From: a virus
Virus record (IMG/VR): IMGVR_UViG_3300021376_005272
Coordinates: 1-30,923 of that record
Direction: 5' to 3' (one strand)
DNA: 30,923 nt
A model generated the notes under the pieces. The model made no database searches. It saw nothing but the letters and a program-made list of their open reading frames with translations, and was not told the DNA's origin. Both the position numbers and the translations under genes were made by a program. This document shows positions 15,309-21,275 of this stretch, piece by piece. Position 1 is the first letter of the stretch. The number at the start of each line of letters is the position of its first letter.

Positions 15309-16073
15309 ATGAGAGTAGTTCTTATAAGTGATACTCATACTAGACATAAGTATTTAACTTCGAAGGGAACGGGAAACATTCTCAAAGAAGGCGACTTGTT
15401 AATACATGCAGGAGATTTTTCTAGTGTTGGTCAAAAAGGAGAAGTTCAAAATTTTATTAAATGGTTAGACCAGCAATCAAAAAACTATACATACGGAGCT
15501 ATTTTTATAGCTGGAAATCATGATAGGAGTTTTGATCCAAAATATTTTAGAGAGTATGAAGATAACGATTTATGGGGCGATTTTTCGCACCTTAAAAAGC
15601 CCGAGTGGGTTTGTAATATTTTATCTGATCTTAAATCTAGCAGTTCTAGCGTTACTTATTTGGAAAACCAGGACGTAACTGTAAATAAACTTAAGATATG
15701 GGGATCTCCTGTAACGCCTTGGTTTTTTGGAGAAAAGTGGGCTTTCAATAAACAAAGAGGAGCTGAAATAAAAGAGGTTTGGAATAAAATTCCAGTAGAT
15801 ACTGATATTATAATAACCCACTGTCCTGTTATAGGTCGGTTAGATTATGTTCCATCTACTAAAGAATATGCAGGATGTGAAGAATTAAGAAATAAGATTG
15901 AAGAAATAAAACCAGTACTACATGTATGTGGACATATACACGAAGGGTATGGAGAAAGTATAGTTAACGGTACAGTATATGTAAACGCTAGCATATGCGA
16001 TCGATTTTATGACCCTATAAATAAACCTATTGTAATTGATATTGATATTAAAAATAAAAATGTAATTTATTAA
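15309..16073 (+). CDS. Calcineurin-like metallophosphoesterase
   Basis: Dimetal motifs appear in order: ISDTHTRH (6-13), GDFSS (about 36-40), GNHDRSF (about 65-71), ITHCP (about 169-173) and CGHIHEGYG. The 254-aa size is typical of single-domain members of the Rv0805/YfcE-like branch. The substrate may be a cyclic nucleotide, nucleotide or phospho-adduct and cannot be inferred. An 88-bp AT-rich gap after groEL precedes it, and the next gene starts 2 bases after its stop. Confidence 0.92.
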   Translation: MRVVLISDTHTRHKYLTSKGTGNILKEGDLLIHAGDFSSVGQKGEVQNFIKWLDQQSKNYTYGAIFIAGNHDRSFDPKYFREYEDNDLWGDFSHLKKPEWVCNILSDLKSSSSSVTYLENQDVTVNKLKIWGSPVTPWFFGEKWAFNKQRGAEIKEVWNKIPVDTDIIITHCPVIGRLDYVPSTKEYAGCEELRNKIEEIKPVLHVCGHIHEGYGESIVNGTVYVNASICDRFYDPINKPIVIDIDIKNKNVIY

Positions 16074-16075
16074 TA

Positions 16076-16426
16076 ATGGAAAATAAAACTTTTGATTTTG
16101 CAAAGTATCAAGGAGTCTTGTTAAAACTCACTAAAACAGAAGATAGAAGATTTTCTGATAATCACCCTAATGGCGTTGAGGTCGGACGTGTAGAAAAAGG
16201 ACTTCTTCATTTAGAGAATTCCAATAAGTACCAATGCGTGTTTATTCTAGACGGACCTGACCGCTACTTTCATACATCACAGGTTTTAGAAATTTGGGAA
16301 CATGAAGGATATGATTTAGTGAAAACTCTTAACTCTACTTATAAAATTGAACCACAAATAGTATCGATTCCAGGTGAACAGCAAAAACATTCTGTAGATA
16401 TTGTTTCATCAGAGAAAAATTCTTAA
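16076..16426 (+). CDS. Hypothetical protein, 116 aa
   Basis: Likely a small beta-rich soluble protein; no known motif. DGPDRYFHTSQVLEIWEHEGYDLVKTLNSTYKI (about 61-93) looks like a conserved core. The tail is polar. It is packed between the phosphoesterase and thioredoxin genes. Confidence 0.6.
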   Translation: MENKTFDFAKYQGVLLKLTKTEDRRFSDNHPNGVEVGRVEKGLLHLENSNKYQCVFILDGPDRYFHTSQVLEIWEHEGYDLVKTLNSTYKIEPQIVSIPGEQQKHSVDIVSSEKNS

Positions 16427-16443
16427 TTTTACAAAAAAGAAGT

Positions 16444-16695
16444 ATGGTATATTATTTTACTGCAGCCTGGTGTGGACCTTGTAAAATGTTTAAGCCAATA
16501 GTCCAAGAAGTAAGCTCGGAACTTGAAATCGGCATAGTTTATGTAGACGTAGATCAGCAGAGAGATATGGCGATGAAGTACGGTGTAACAAGTGTTCCAA
16601 CTATAATGATTGAAAACAACGGAAGTGTTTTATATAGAAATTCCGGCGTTATATCAAAATCGCAATTAAAACAAGCTTTATCACAATTCAGGTAA
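16444..16695 (+). CDS. trxA: Thioredoxin
   Basis: The redox motif WCGPCK sits at residues 9-14, with cis-proline in VTSVPT (about 55-60) and a Gly/Ser C-terminal helix. At 83 aa it is a minimal thioredoxin that begins directly at the second strand, lacking the N-terminal helix. It may reduce ribonucleotide reductase or act with the polymerase, as T7 recruits host thioredoxin; a family A polymerase is encoded 4 kb upstream, so the latter is only a suggestion. Confidence 0.93.
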   Translation: MVYYFTAAWCGPCKMFKPIVQEVSSELEIGIVYVDVDQQRDMAMKYGVTSVPTIMIENNGSVLYRNSGVISKSQLKQALSQFR

Positions 16696-16728
16696 ATTAT
16701 ATCGTAAACTCTAGCAACCATCTATATT

Positions 16729-16754
16729 CTTGTAATACCTTGACACCTTACAAG
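16729..16754 (+). terminator. Hairpin in the gap after thioredoxin
   Basis: CTTGTAA (16729-16735) pairs with TTACAAG (16748-16754) around a 12-nt loop. A T-rich run follows at 16761-16771, not immediately adjacent, so this is at best a weak terminator or a leader element. The rest of the 136-bp gap is AT-rich and has TATATTTATA at 16784 and an A-rich leader before 16832. Confidence 0.35.
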
Positions 16755-16831
16755 CCTTATCTTTACTTTTTAGTCTAATTTTATATATTTATAACTAATA
16801 ATTACACATAAAATAAAAATAAAATAAAATC

Positions 16832-17722
16832 ATGAAAAAAATTGCAAAAATTTTAATTGCACTCGGAATTGGTTCTCTCATAGCAGGAGCAATTTTATGG
16901 AATTGGAATCAACCAACTCCAACTCCACCTCAACCATTACCAACAGTAGATACAACACAATACACTGATGTCGTGTTAGTAAACAAATCACAACTTGATT
17001 CAGTTCAAGTGTGGGTTACCCTCCAAGCAGGAGAATCAATTGTTGGTCTATTTGGTATGGACTCTTCGAACATGTTCAACAGTCAATCAGATGTTGGTAA
17101 CTTTTGGGCTAAAAAAGGTATTGAATATCACTTAGGCGATACAACCGCTTTAACTGGTGTTATCGTTACATGGGGAGTTCAAAACCAAGCGTGTACAGCT
17201 GCACAAGCTGCAGGTTATCCATTCGGTATTAATAATTTCGAATTTACGGTAAATACATGGTGGCAAAACGGTGAGCTAACAGGTGCGGGCGAATCATTTG
17301 ATATCACATGTGTTGATGGACTACATTCCATACTACAACAAAACGTAACTTCATTCGGTCCGAGAGTAGATTCCGTCCTTTCTCCAAATTTCGGAGCATT
17401 TTGGGATTTCGGATATAAAGATAACACAGGAAAACTTAAGCCATTCGTTGGTTCAACAAACGGTGCTACTTTTGCTGAATGTGTAAATATTCCTGGTGTA
17501 TTCCCTTACCAATGTGATTGGGGATACAGACAGTATTCACCACCTCCAGCATGTAGTAATCCTTCCTATCCTGTAAAATGTTCTGATAAATGGGGACAAA
17601 TAAATACGTCTCAAACAAATAGACAAGGTCAAGGTGGTCAAGTCATTTGTACATTTATAGGATTTACAGCTGACCTACAACCAGGTTCAGGTGATAGTGC
17701 TTCAACCTTAAAGGTAAAGTAA
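16832..17722 (+). CDS. Membrane-anchored extracytoplasmic protein, weakly thaumatin-like
   Basis: The first 24 residues form a signal anchor (KKIAKILIALGIGSLIAGAIL) followed by a Pro/Thr linker (about 27-38) and a 250-residue domain. That domain has several Cys, many Trp/Gly/Asn and strands such as NNFEFTVNTWW and FDITCVDGLHS, faintly recalling the thaumatin/GH64 VDG motif. Low-charge composition (Gln, Thr, Ser, Asn) differs from its neighbours and suggests a secreted, disulphide-containing protein. A long A-rich leader (AAAATAAAATAAAATC) suggests strong expression. Function unknown; a fibre or host-surface-binding role is conceivable. Confidence 0.65.
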   Translation: MKKIAKILIALGIGSLIAGAILWNWNQPTPTPPQPLPTVDTTQYTDVVLVNKSQLDSVQVWVTLQAGESIVGLFGMDSSNMFNSQSDVGNFWAKKGIEYHLGDTTALTGVIVTWGVQNQACTAAQAAGYPFGINNFEFTVNTWWQNGELTGAGESFDITCVDGLHSILQQNVTSFGPRVDSVLSPNFGAFWDFGYKDNTGKLKPFVGSTNGATFAECVNIPGVFPYQCDWGYRQYSPPPACSNPSYPVKCSDKWGQINTSQTNRQGQGGQVICTFIGFTADLQPGSGDSASTLKVK

Positions 17723-17801
17723 AAAGATTTCATCTAATAATCAGCCGCTAAGGCTACGCAGGATCAATATCTTTTGCTTTATAGTTAGTTCTTTATAATA
17801 T

Positions 17802-18209
17802 GGGGGAGTCCAGGTATTGCTCCGTAATGTGAAGGTAATACTACATGCAGGCGTTTGGATATGTCGCCTTTAAACAAATTTTCAAACAATAAATGACGAA
17901 ATGTCAACAATGACCTATGATGACCTAGTGGCATTTGTAGGTGCTGAAGAGTACGCATACGCGGCTTAGTAAGCTTGGGGCAGCTGATAGCCTCGCAACA
18001 GAACAGCAGCGAGTCGTACGCTATAGAGACGGCATCCGGACGCATATTGCGAGCCGTGAGTTTCCTAGTTTAGAGTAAAATTAGGTGGTGGAAGGCACGC
18101 TAACCAAAACTAGTGGCCCCAACTACTGATCAGCTTGCAGATCTAAGCATGTGATACGCTGGTGTTATTGTTCCTTATGGATACACGGGTTCGATTCCCG
18201 TCTCCTCCA
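17802..18209 (+). ncRNA. ssrA: tmRNA (transfer-messenger RNA)
   Basis: The 5' GGGGGAG (17802-17808) pairs with CTCCTCC (18202-18208) as the acceptor stem, with discriminator A18209. ACGGG-TTCGATT-CCCGT (18185-18201) is a perfect T-arm. Upstream of the tag, GGCG/CGCC (17850-17853, 17865-17868) and TTTG pairing to CAAA (about 17883-17886) outline pseudoknot PK1. The tag frame 17940-17969 reads G-A-E-E-Y-A-Y-A-A-stop, followed by tandem TAA, ending in the AA needed for ClpXP-type proteolysis. Helices expected for PK2-PK4 follow the tag. CTA rather than CCA follows the discriminator, so CCA would be added. No protein gene belongs in this stretch. Confidence 0.94.
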
Positions 18210-18231
18210 CTATTTATAGATGTAAAAGAGT

Positions 18232-18366
18232 ATGAAAACGTTACTTACATCTATATCTTTTTCATTAAGCACCTTTATAGTAGTACAACCTACTGGTGTA
18301 TATACAGGAAATTTTTCAAATAAATTAAAGACCGGGCCTATAAAAGGTAACAAAAATGATACATAG
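18232..18366 (+). CDS. Predicted 44-aa exported or membrane peptide
   Basis: MKTLLTSISFSLSTFIVVQ looks like a short signal or anchor, followed by a polar, Asn/Gly/Lys-rich tail. It lies 22 bases past the tmRNA and 14 bases before the beta-barrel gene. Small size makes it uncertain. Confidence 0.4.
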   Translation: MKTLLTSISFSLSTFIVVQPTGVYTGNFSNKLKTGPIKGNKNDT

Positions 18367-18380
18367 TTAAATAAAGTATT

Positions 18381-19238
18381 ATGAAAAAATGTATTTTATT
18401 TGTTTTTTTAATATTCTTATTACAATTTTCAACTTTTTCTCAAACTGAAAAAGACCAGAAATTATCAATTCGTAATAATATTTCTTCACAATCAACTACT
18501 GCTACATCGCGAATCACAACCACCGAAAGTTTCGATAAACAAGAAATAAAAAGAGAACAATATAGGTCTAAACAAAACACTTTTAAACCGCCTTCTCCAC
18601 CGATGTGGGGTGGAATTGGCGGATGGAATCAATGGCGTAGATGGGGAGCTCCATATTTCTACAATAATGTTTATGATTGGAATGTATACGACAGATGGGG
18701 ATATAAAAAACCTGCAAAAATATTTCAGCATTTAAATGGTAAAAGAGATACTATTATTAGTAAAAAAAATAAAGTTAGAGTTGGTATTAATTTATCAACG
18801 AATAATGAACTTGGAGCATGGTTTACAATTGGAAAAGGCGTTTATTTAAAAGGGCAGTTTAACAAAATTATGAGTGGTGACCGCTCTGAATTTTATAATC
18901 ACTCAAATGTGAATTTTTATAATGCTTCAACAGTTTGGAATGACCAGAGATTAGTAGATATAATTAAAGGATGGTCAGTATATTTTGGAGTAGGAAGGGA
19001 AATGAAACATTTTGGTGTTAATTTATCATTTGGTATAGGAAACGAGCAGGAAAATTTTCAGTTTTATGATGAGCTGAAAATACTTTCTAATAATGGAAGA
19101 TACTCGTTTAAAAACTTTATAGACAATTACGTTTCAACAAGTGTTGGAATTACTCATGATTATAAATTTGTATCAATTTCTGCAGATTATGACCCATTTA
19201 GAAAGACGTTTTGGTTAGGAACTGGGTTTAATTTTTAA
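18381..19238 (+). CDS. Outer-membrane beta-barrel protein, secreted
   Basis: A signal peptide covers residues 1-20 (MKKCILFVFLIFLLQFSTFS/Q). A low-complexity polar region and a Trp/Pro-rich segment (PPSPPMWGGIGGWNQW, about 71-86) follow. From about residue 130 alternating strands such as RVGINLST, GAWFTIGKGVYLKGQF, VYFGVGREM and FGVNLSFGIG lead to the C-terminus FWLGTGFNF. A terminal Phe after an amphipathic strand is the BAM-recognition signature. A phage-coded outer-membrane protein may alter receptor access or superinfection; that role is inference. Host-derived origin is possible. Confidence 0.72.
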   Translation: MKKCILFVFLIFLLQFSTFSQTEKDQKLSIRNNISSQSTTATSRITTTESFDKQEIKREQYRSKQNTFKPPSPPMWGGIGGWNQWRRWGAPYFYNNVYDWNVYDRWGYKKPAKIFQHLNGKRDTIISKKNKVRVGINLSTNNELGAWFTIGKGVYLKGQFNKIMSGDRSEFYNHSNVNFYNASTVWNDQRLVDIIKGWSVYFGVGREMKHFGVNLSFGIGNEQENFQFYDELKILSNNGRYSFKNFIDNYVSTSVGITHDYKFVSISADYDPFRKTFWLGTGFNF

Positions 19239-19239
19239 T

Positions 19240-19563
19240 ATGATTACAGTAACAGAAACAGCAAGTAAAAAAATCCATGAATTAATAAATCAAAGTGGAT
19301 TCAATAAACCATATCTTCGTGTTGGAGTTAAAGGTGGAGGCTGCTCAGGCTTAACTTATGAATTAGAATTTGATACGGATAAAAAACAAGGTGATGAATT
19401 ATTTGAAGATAAGAACGTAAAAATTTTAGTTAACATGAAATCTTTATTATATTTATTTGGCACTGAATTAGAATTTAGTGATGGATTAAATGGTAAAGGA
19501 TTTCAATTTATAAACCCAAATGCAAATAGAACCTGCGGTTGCGGAGAATCGTTTGCAGTATAA
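19240..19563 (+). CDS. iscA: A-type Fe-S cluster carrier (IscA/ErpA/HesB)
   Basis: 107 aa with Cys at 35, 99 and 101 (GGGCSG and CGCGESF), the three cluster ligands at exactly the classical IscA spacing. RVGVKGGGCSGLTYELEF and GKGFQFINPNA complete the signature. It delivers or holds [2Fe-2S]/[4Fe-4S] clusters. The phage encodes likely Fe-S clients, QueE (radical SAM) and the Cas4-like nuclease at 21262. It starts one base after the barrel gene stop. Confidence 0.95.
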   Translation: MITVTETASKKIHELINQSGFNKPYLRVGVKGGGCSGLTYELEFDTDKKQGDELFEDKNVKILVNMKSLLYLFGTELEFSDGLNGKGFQFINPNANRTCGCGESFAV

Positions 19564-19593
19564 AAATAAGAATTAAGTTTATGTAGCAAGCTA

Positions 19594-19648
19594 AATAATA
19601 ATCAAAAATAACACTACATACAAATAGTCATTAATAATAATCAAAAAT
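19594..19648. repeat. Direct repeat in intergenic gap
   Basis: AATAATAATCAAAAAT occurs at 19594-19609 and again at 19633-19648. Between and around them, TATGTAG (19580-19586) and CTACATA (19614-19620) could pair. The gap is 92 bp and holds no gene. Confidence 0.5.
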
Positions 19649-19655
19649 CAAGAGT

Positions 19656-19898
19656 ATGAGATGGTTTAAATCGCTGTTTGATGACAGCAACACAATTAAT
19701 GAAAAAGCAGTTGTAGGATTTGGTGCATTTATTATGATGGTAATTACTCTAGTAATAGATATTATTACAGGAGTAATGGGAAAAGATATGCCTATACATG
19801 AATTTGTATTTGATGGTTTTATGATAATAGTTCTCGGCTCTTTTGGTATTGCATCAGTCGACAAGTTTATCAATAAGAACAAAAGCGACGAAAAATGA
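19656..19898 (+). CDS. Holin-like membrane protein, 80 aa
   Basis: Two hydrophobic helices (about 20-40 and 53-69) with a short polar turn, a charged N-terminus and a Lys/Asp/Glu-rich C-terminus match the general shape of class II holins. MGKDMPIHEFVFDGFMII recalls inner-membrane proteins annotated as phage holins or membrane chaperones, but sequence alone does not prove lysis function. The stop overlaps the next ATG by 4 bases. Confidence 0.55.
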   Translation: MRWFKSLFDDSNTINEKAVVGFGAFIMMVITLVIDIITGVMGKDMPIHEFVFDGFMIIVLGSFGIASVDKFINKNKSDEK

Positions 19899-20008
19899 AA
19901 AATCTGTCAAAAGAGGAGTTGGTAAGCAGGTTAGAGGCAATAGTCGGAACAATTATGGGTATAAAGTATGCTACCAAAGAGGCAAAAAAGGAAAACGCCA
20001 CTATCTAA
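19895..20008 (+). CDS. Predicted 37-aa peptide
   Basis: Coupled by ATGA overlap to the holin-like gene and ending 3 bases before a clear terminator, which supports translation. It is a short Lys/Glu-rich helix (NLSKEELVSRLEAIVGTI) with no signal. Could be a lysis-timing partner; function unknown. Confidence 0.45.
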   Translation: MKNLSKEELVSRLEAIVGTIMGIKYATKEAKKENATI

Positions 20009-20011
20009 GAG

Positions 20012-20040
20012 AAGAGATTTGCTGTAAACTCTTTTTTTTT
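20012..20040 (+). terminator. Rho-independent terminator
   Basis: AAGAG-A-TTT (20012-20020) pairs with AAA-CTCTT (20026-20033) over the loop GCTGT with one bulged A, followed by an unbroken T run to 20040. It closes the beta-barrel/IscA/holin-like run just before a candidate promoter. Confidence 0.8.
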
Positions 20041-20049
20041 ATTTAAATG

Positions 20050-20080
20050 TTTGTAATTTAAAATAAAATACTTATATTAG
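20050..20080 (+). promoter_or_regulatory. Candidate Bacteroidetes-type promoter for the tRNA cluster
   Basis: TTTG (20050-20053), a 19-base spacer and TATATTAG (20073-20080) fit the Bacteroidetes consensus TTTG-N19-TAnnTTTG with one mismatch. It sits 10 bases after a terminator and 39 bases before the first tRNA-like gene, where a promoter is expected. Confidence 0.6.
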
Positions 20081-20118
20081 TATACTGAAGACGGTTTGAA
20101 AGCGTTTACAAAACGGAG

Positions 20119-20191
20119 TGACTATTAGCTCAGAAGGTTAGAGCAAGCCCTAAATCAGGCCGTGCCACTGGTTCGATTCCAGTATAGTCAC
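20119..20191 (+). tRNA. tRNA-like gene, anticodon unassignable
   Basis: TGACTAT pairs with ATAGTCA (20184-20190), the D stem is GCTC/GAGC and the T-arm is ACTGG-TTCGATT-CCAGT. The interior (20145-20166) does not fold into a 5-bp stem with a 7-nt loop and T33; GCC/GGC gives only 3 bp around an eight-base loop CTAAATCA. It is a close paralogue of the next tRNA, and one acceptor pair differs in a compensated way (A:T versus C:G), so selection on the fold is suggested. It may be an odd decoder, a decaying copy, or carry a sequence error. Confidence 0.6.
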
Positions 20192-20198
20192 CTTATAC

Positions 20199-20272
20199 TG
20201 ACTCTTAGCTCAGTTGGTGAGAGCGGCTGACTCATAATCAGTAGGTGACTGGTTCGATTCCAGTAGAGTCAA
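20199..20272 (+). tRNA. tRNA with CAT anticodon (Met, or Ile2)
   Basis: A complete cloverleaf: acceptor TGACTCT/AGAGTCA, D-arm GCTC-AGTTGGTGA-GAGC, anticodon arm GCTGA-CTCATAA-TCAGT with T33 and CAT at 20233-20235, variable AGGTG, T-arm ACTGG-TTCGATT-CCAGT, and discriminator A. CCA is not encoded. The CAT anticodon reads AUG (Met) or, if lysidine-modified, AUA (Ile); sequence alone does not decide. Confidence 0.92.
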
Positions 20273-20273
20273 C

Positions 20274-20372
20274 GAACAGGGTGGCGAAAAAGAGCGGGCA
20301 TATGACCGCCGAAGGTTAGACGTAGACGAAAGTCTGCCGCAAGGCGTGAAGGTTCGATTCCTTCCCCTGTTC
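20274..20372 (+). ncRNA. tRNA-like RNA with abnormal interior, about 99 nt
   Basis: GAACAGGG (20274-20281) pairs with CCCTGTTC (20365-20372), an eight-pair acceptor-like helix. GAAGG-TTCGATT-CCTTC is a standard T-arm, and GCC-GCAA-GGC (20336-20345) looks like a type II variable arm. No normal anticodon arm is present: AGAC-GAAA-GTCT (20324-20335) is a tetraloop hairpin, and GCGG...CCGC (20294-20309) is an extra hairpin with an eight-base loop. It is not a readable Leu, Ser, Sec or His tRNA. It may be a rearranged or inserted tRNA or a non-decoding mimic. Confidence 0.5.
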
Positions 20373-20373
20373 C

Positions 20374-20391
20374 AAGTTACTGCTCTTTGAC
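20374..20391. repeat. Left arm of inverted repeat enclosing the 20411 gene
   Basis: AAGTTACTGCTCTTTGAC begins 2 bases after the tRNA-like helix. Its first 14 bases are the exact reverse complement of 20698-20711, and the whole 18 pairs with 20694-20711 in RNA with two G-U pairs. Confidence 0.8.
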
Positions 20392-20410
20392 ATATAAGGA
20401 GAGACAAATT

Positions 20411-20686
20411 ATGGAAACACTATCATTCATTTTAGGGATAGCGTCTGTGGTGGTTATTGCTACGGCAATAGTTGCTGTTTACGCATTCGTTAAGGTAAAT
20501 AAAGTACAAATACGAGTTAATGATCTAGAAACGTTATTATCTCGTGAAAATGAAAACATTCTCAGAATAATTAATACTGAAATTCAAAACGTATCTAGAC
20601 ATGTTGATAATGTTGAAAGAGATATTTACAGTCAAATGGATTCACGTTTTGATAGATTAGAAAATAAATTAACTAACAAAAAATAA
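20411..20686 (+). CDS. Membrane-anchored coiled-coil protein, 91 aa
   Basis: One N-terminal helix (about residues 4-25, LSFILGIASVVVIATAIVAVYAFV) is followed by a charged coiled coil to the end. AAGGAGA (20396-20402), 8 bases before ATG 20411, is the strongest Shine-Dalgarno sequence in the window, where most starts have none; this sets the start over an upstream TTG at 20387. It lies alone between the arms of an 18-nt inverted repeat. Function unknown; a similar plan is seen at 3257-3469. Confidence 0.7.
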   Translation: METLSFILGIASVVVIATAIVAVYAFVKVNKVQIRVNDLETLLSRENENILRIINTEIQNVSRHVDNVERDIYSQMDSRFDRLENKLTNKK

Positions 20687-20693
20687 AAAACAA

Positions 20694-20711
20694 GTTGAAG
20701 AGCAGTAACTT
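20694..20711. repeat. Right arm of inverted repeat, followed by T-tract
   Basis: GTTGAAGAGCAGTAACTT pairs with 20374-20391 across the whole 20411 gene. The T-run that overlaps its end (20710-20715) gives a terminator-like layout if the long-range helix forms. Confidence 0.8.
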
Positions 20712-20743
20712 TTTTCTTATAATAAAAGTATAAACTAGATAAT

Positions 20744-20977
20744 ATGCTGCAAAAGCAAGTGAATCTTAACATATCTCTTGATAAGACTATTTCCATTACA
20801 TGCGACGAGTGTGGAAATGATAAATTTACGCAAGTAACCTTCTTACGAAAAGTAAGCAAATTCATTGCCGGTACTGACAGCGACGCTCTTATACCTATTC
20901 CGAGTTTTGCTTGTAGTAAATGCGGATACGTAAATAAAGAGTTTCAACCTAAAAATTTAGCTAATGACTTGGAATAG
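20744..20977 (+). CDS. Zinc-ribbon protein, 77 aa
   Basis: CDEC (about residues 20-23) and CSKC (about 57-60) make one four-Cys zinc ribbon with a loop of about 33 residues between pairs. IPIPSFACSKCGYVNKEF is a segment I associate with small T4-like phage zinc proteins of unknown role. Its 3' end overlaps the next start by 14 bases. Confidence 0.72.
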   Translation: MLQKQVNLNISLDKTISITCDECGNDKFTQVTFLRKVSKFIAGTDSDALIPIPSFACSKCGYVNKEFQPKNLANDLE

Positions 20978-21275
20978 AGATTTAGGGGCTATTACAATTA
21001 CAAACGGACCTGGAAGACCTGAGGATAGTATTACGAAAGCGGTTATTAGCGATTTAAACAGTAGAGCTGATAGAGGTTGGAAAAAGTATAATTCAACACT
21101 TAGTCAAAATAATCACGAAAATATGCTTCAGCATGCTTATGAAGAAGCTTTAGATTTCGCTCAATACTTAAAGAAAGAAATAACGACTCTTAATACTGTT
21201 CAGGATTTAGTTAAACAGTACCCTAACGATCAAGAGTTAGGTAATAAAATAAGAGCGTTATATGACAAAAGATAA
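20964..21275 (+). CDS. MazG-like all-alpha nucleotide pyrophosphohydrolase family protein
   Basis: GWKKYNSTLSQ (about 28-38) followed by HAYEEALDFAQYLKKEI (about 46-62) resembles a common phage family with the ExxExxxD-like helices of MazG/NTP-PPase folds. The first metal-binding helix is less clear, so catalysis is uncertain. The C-terminal PNDQELGNKIRALY repeats that of the protein at 1723-2058. The stop overlaps the next gene by 14 bases. Confidence 0.62.
   Translation: MTWNRDLGAITITNGPGRPEDSITKAVISDLNSRADRGWKKYNSTLSQNNHENMLQHAYEEALDFAQYLKKEITTLNTVQDLVKQYPNDQELGNKIRALYDKR

Noticed and set aside
17739-17760. AGCC-AGGCT hairpin after the 16832 gene as a terminator
   Set aside because: Stem of only four pairs and no T-run follows.
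17785-18045. 86-aa minus-strand reading frame
   Set aside because: It lies across the tmRNA, whose structure explains the sequence; no minus-strand gene is supported anywhere in the window.
19843-20046. 67-aa frame across the holin-like gene end and terminator
   Set aside because: Shadow frame that reads through the terminator; the coupled 37-aa frame in another phase is more plausible.
20387-20410. TTG start extending the 20411 gene, and a TTGACA sigma-70-like box
   Set aside because: ATG 20411 has a well-spaced AAGGAGA; the TTGACA box has no sensible -10 element before the gene.
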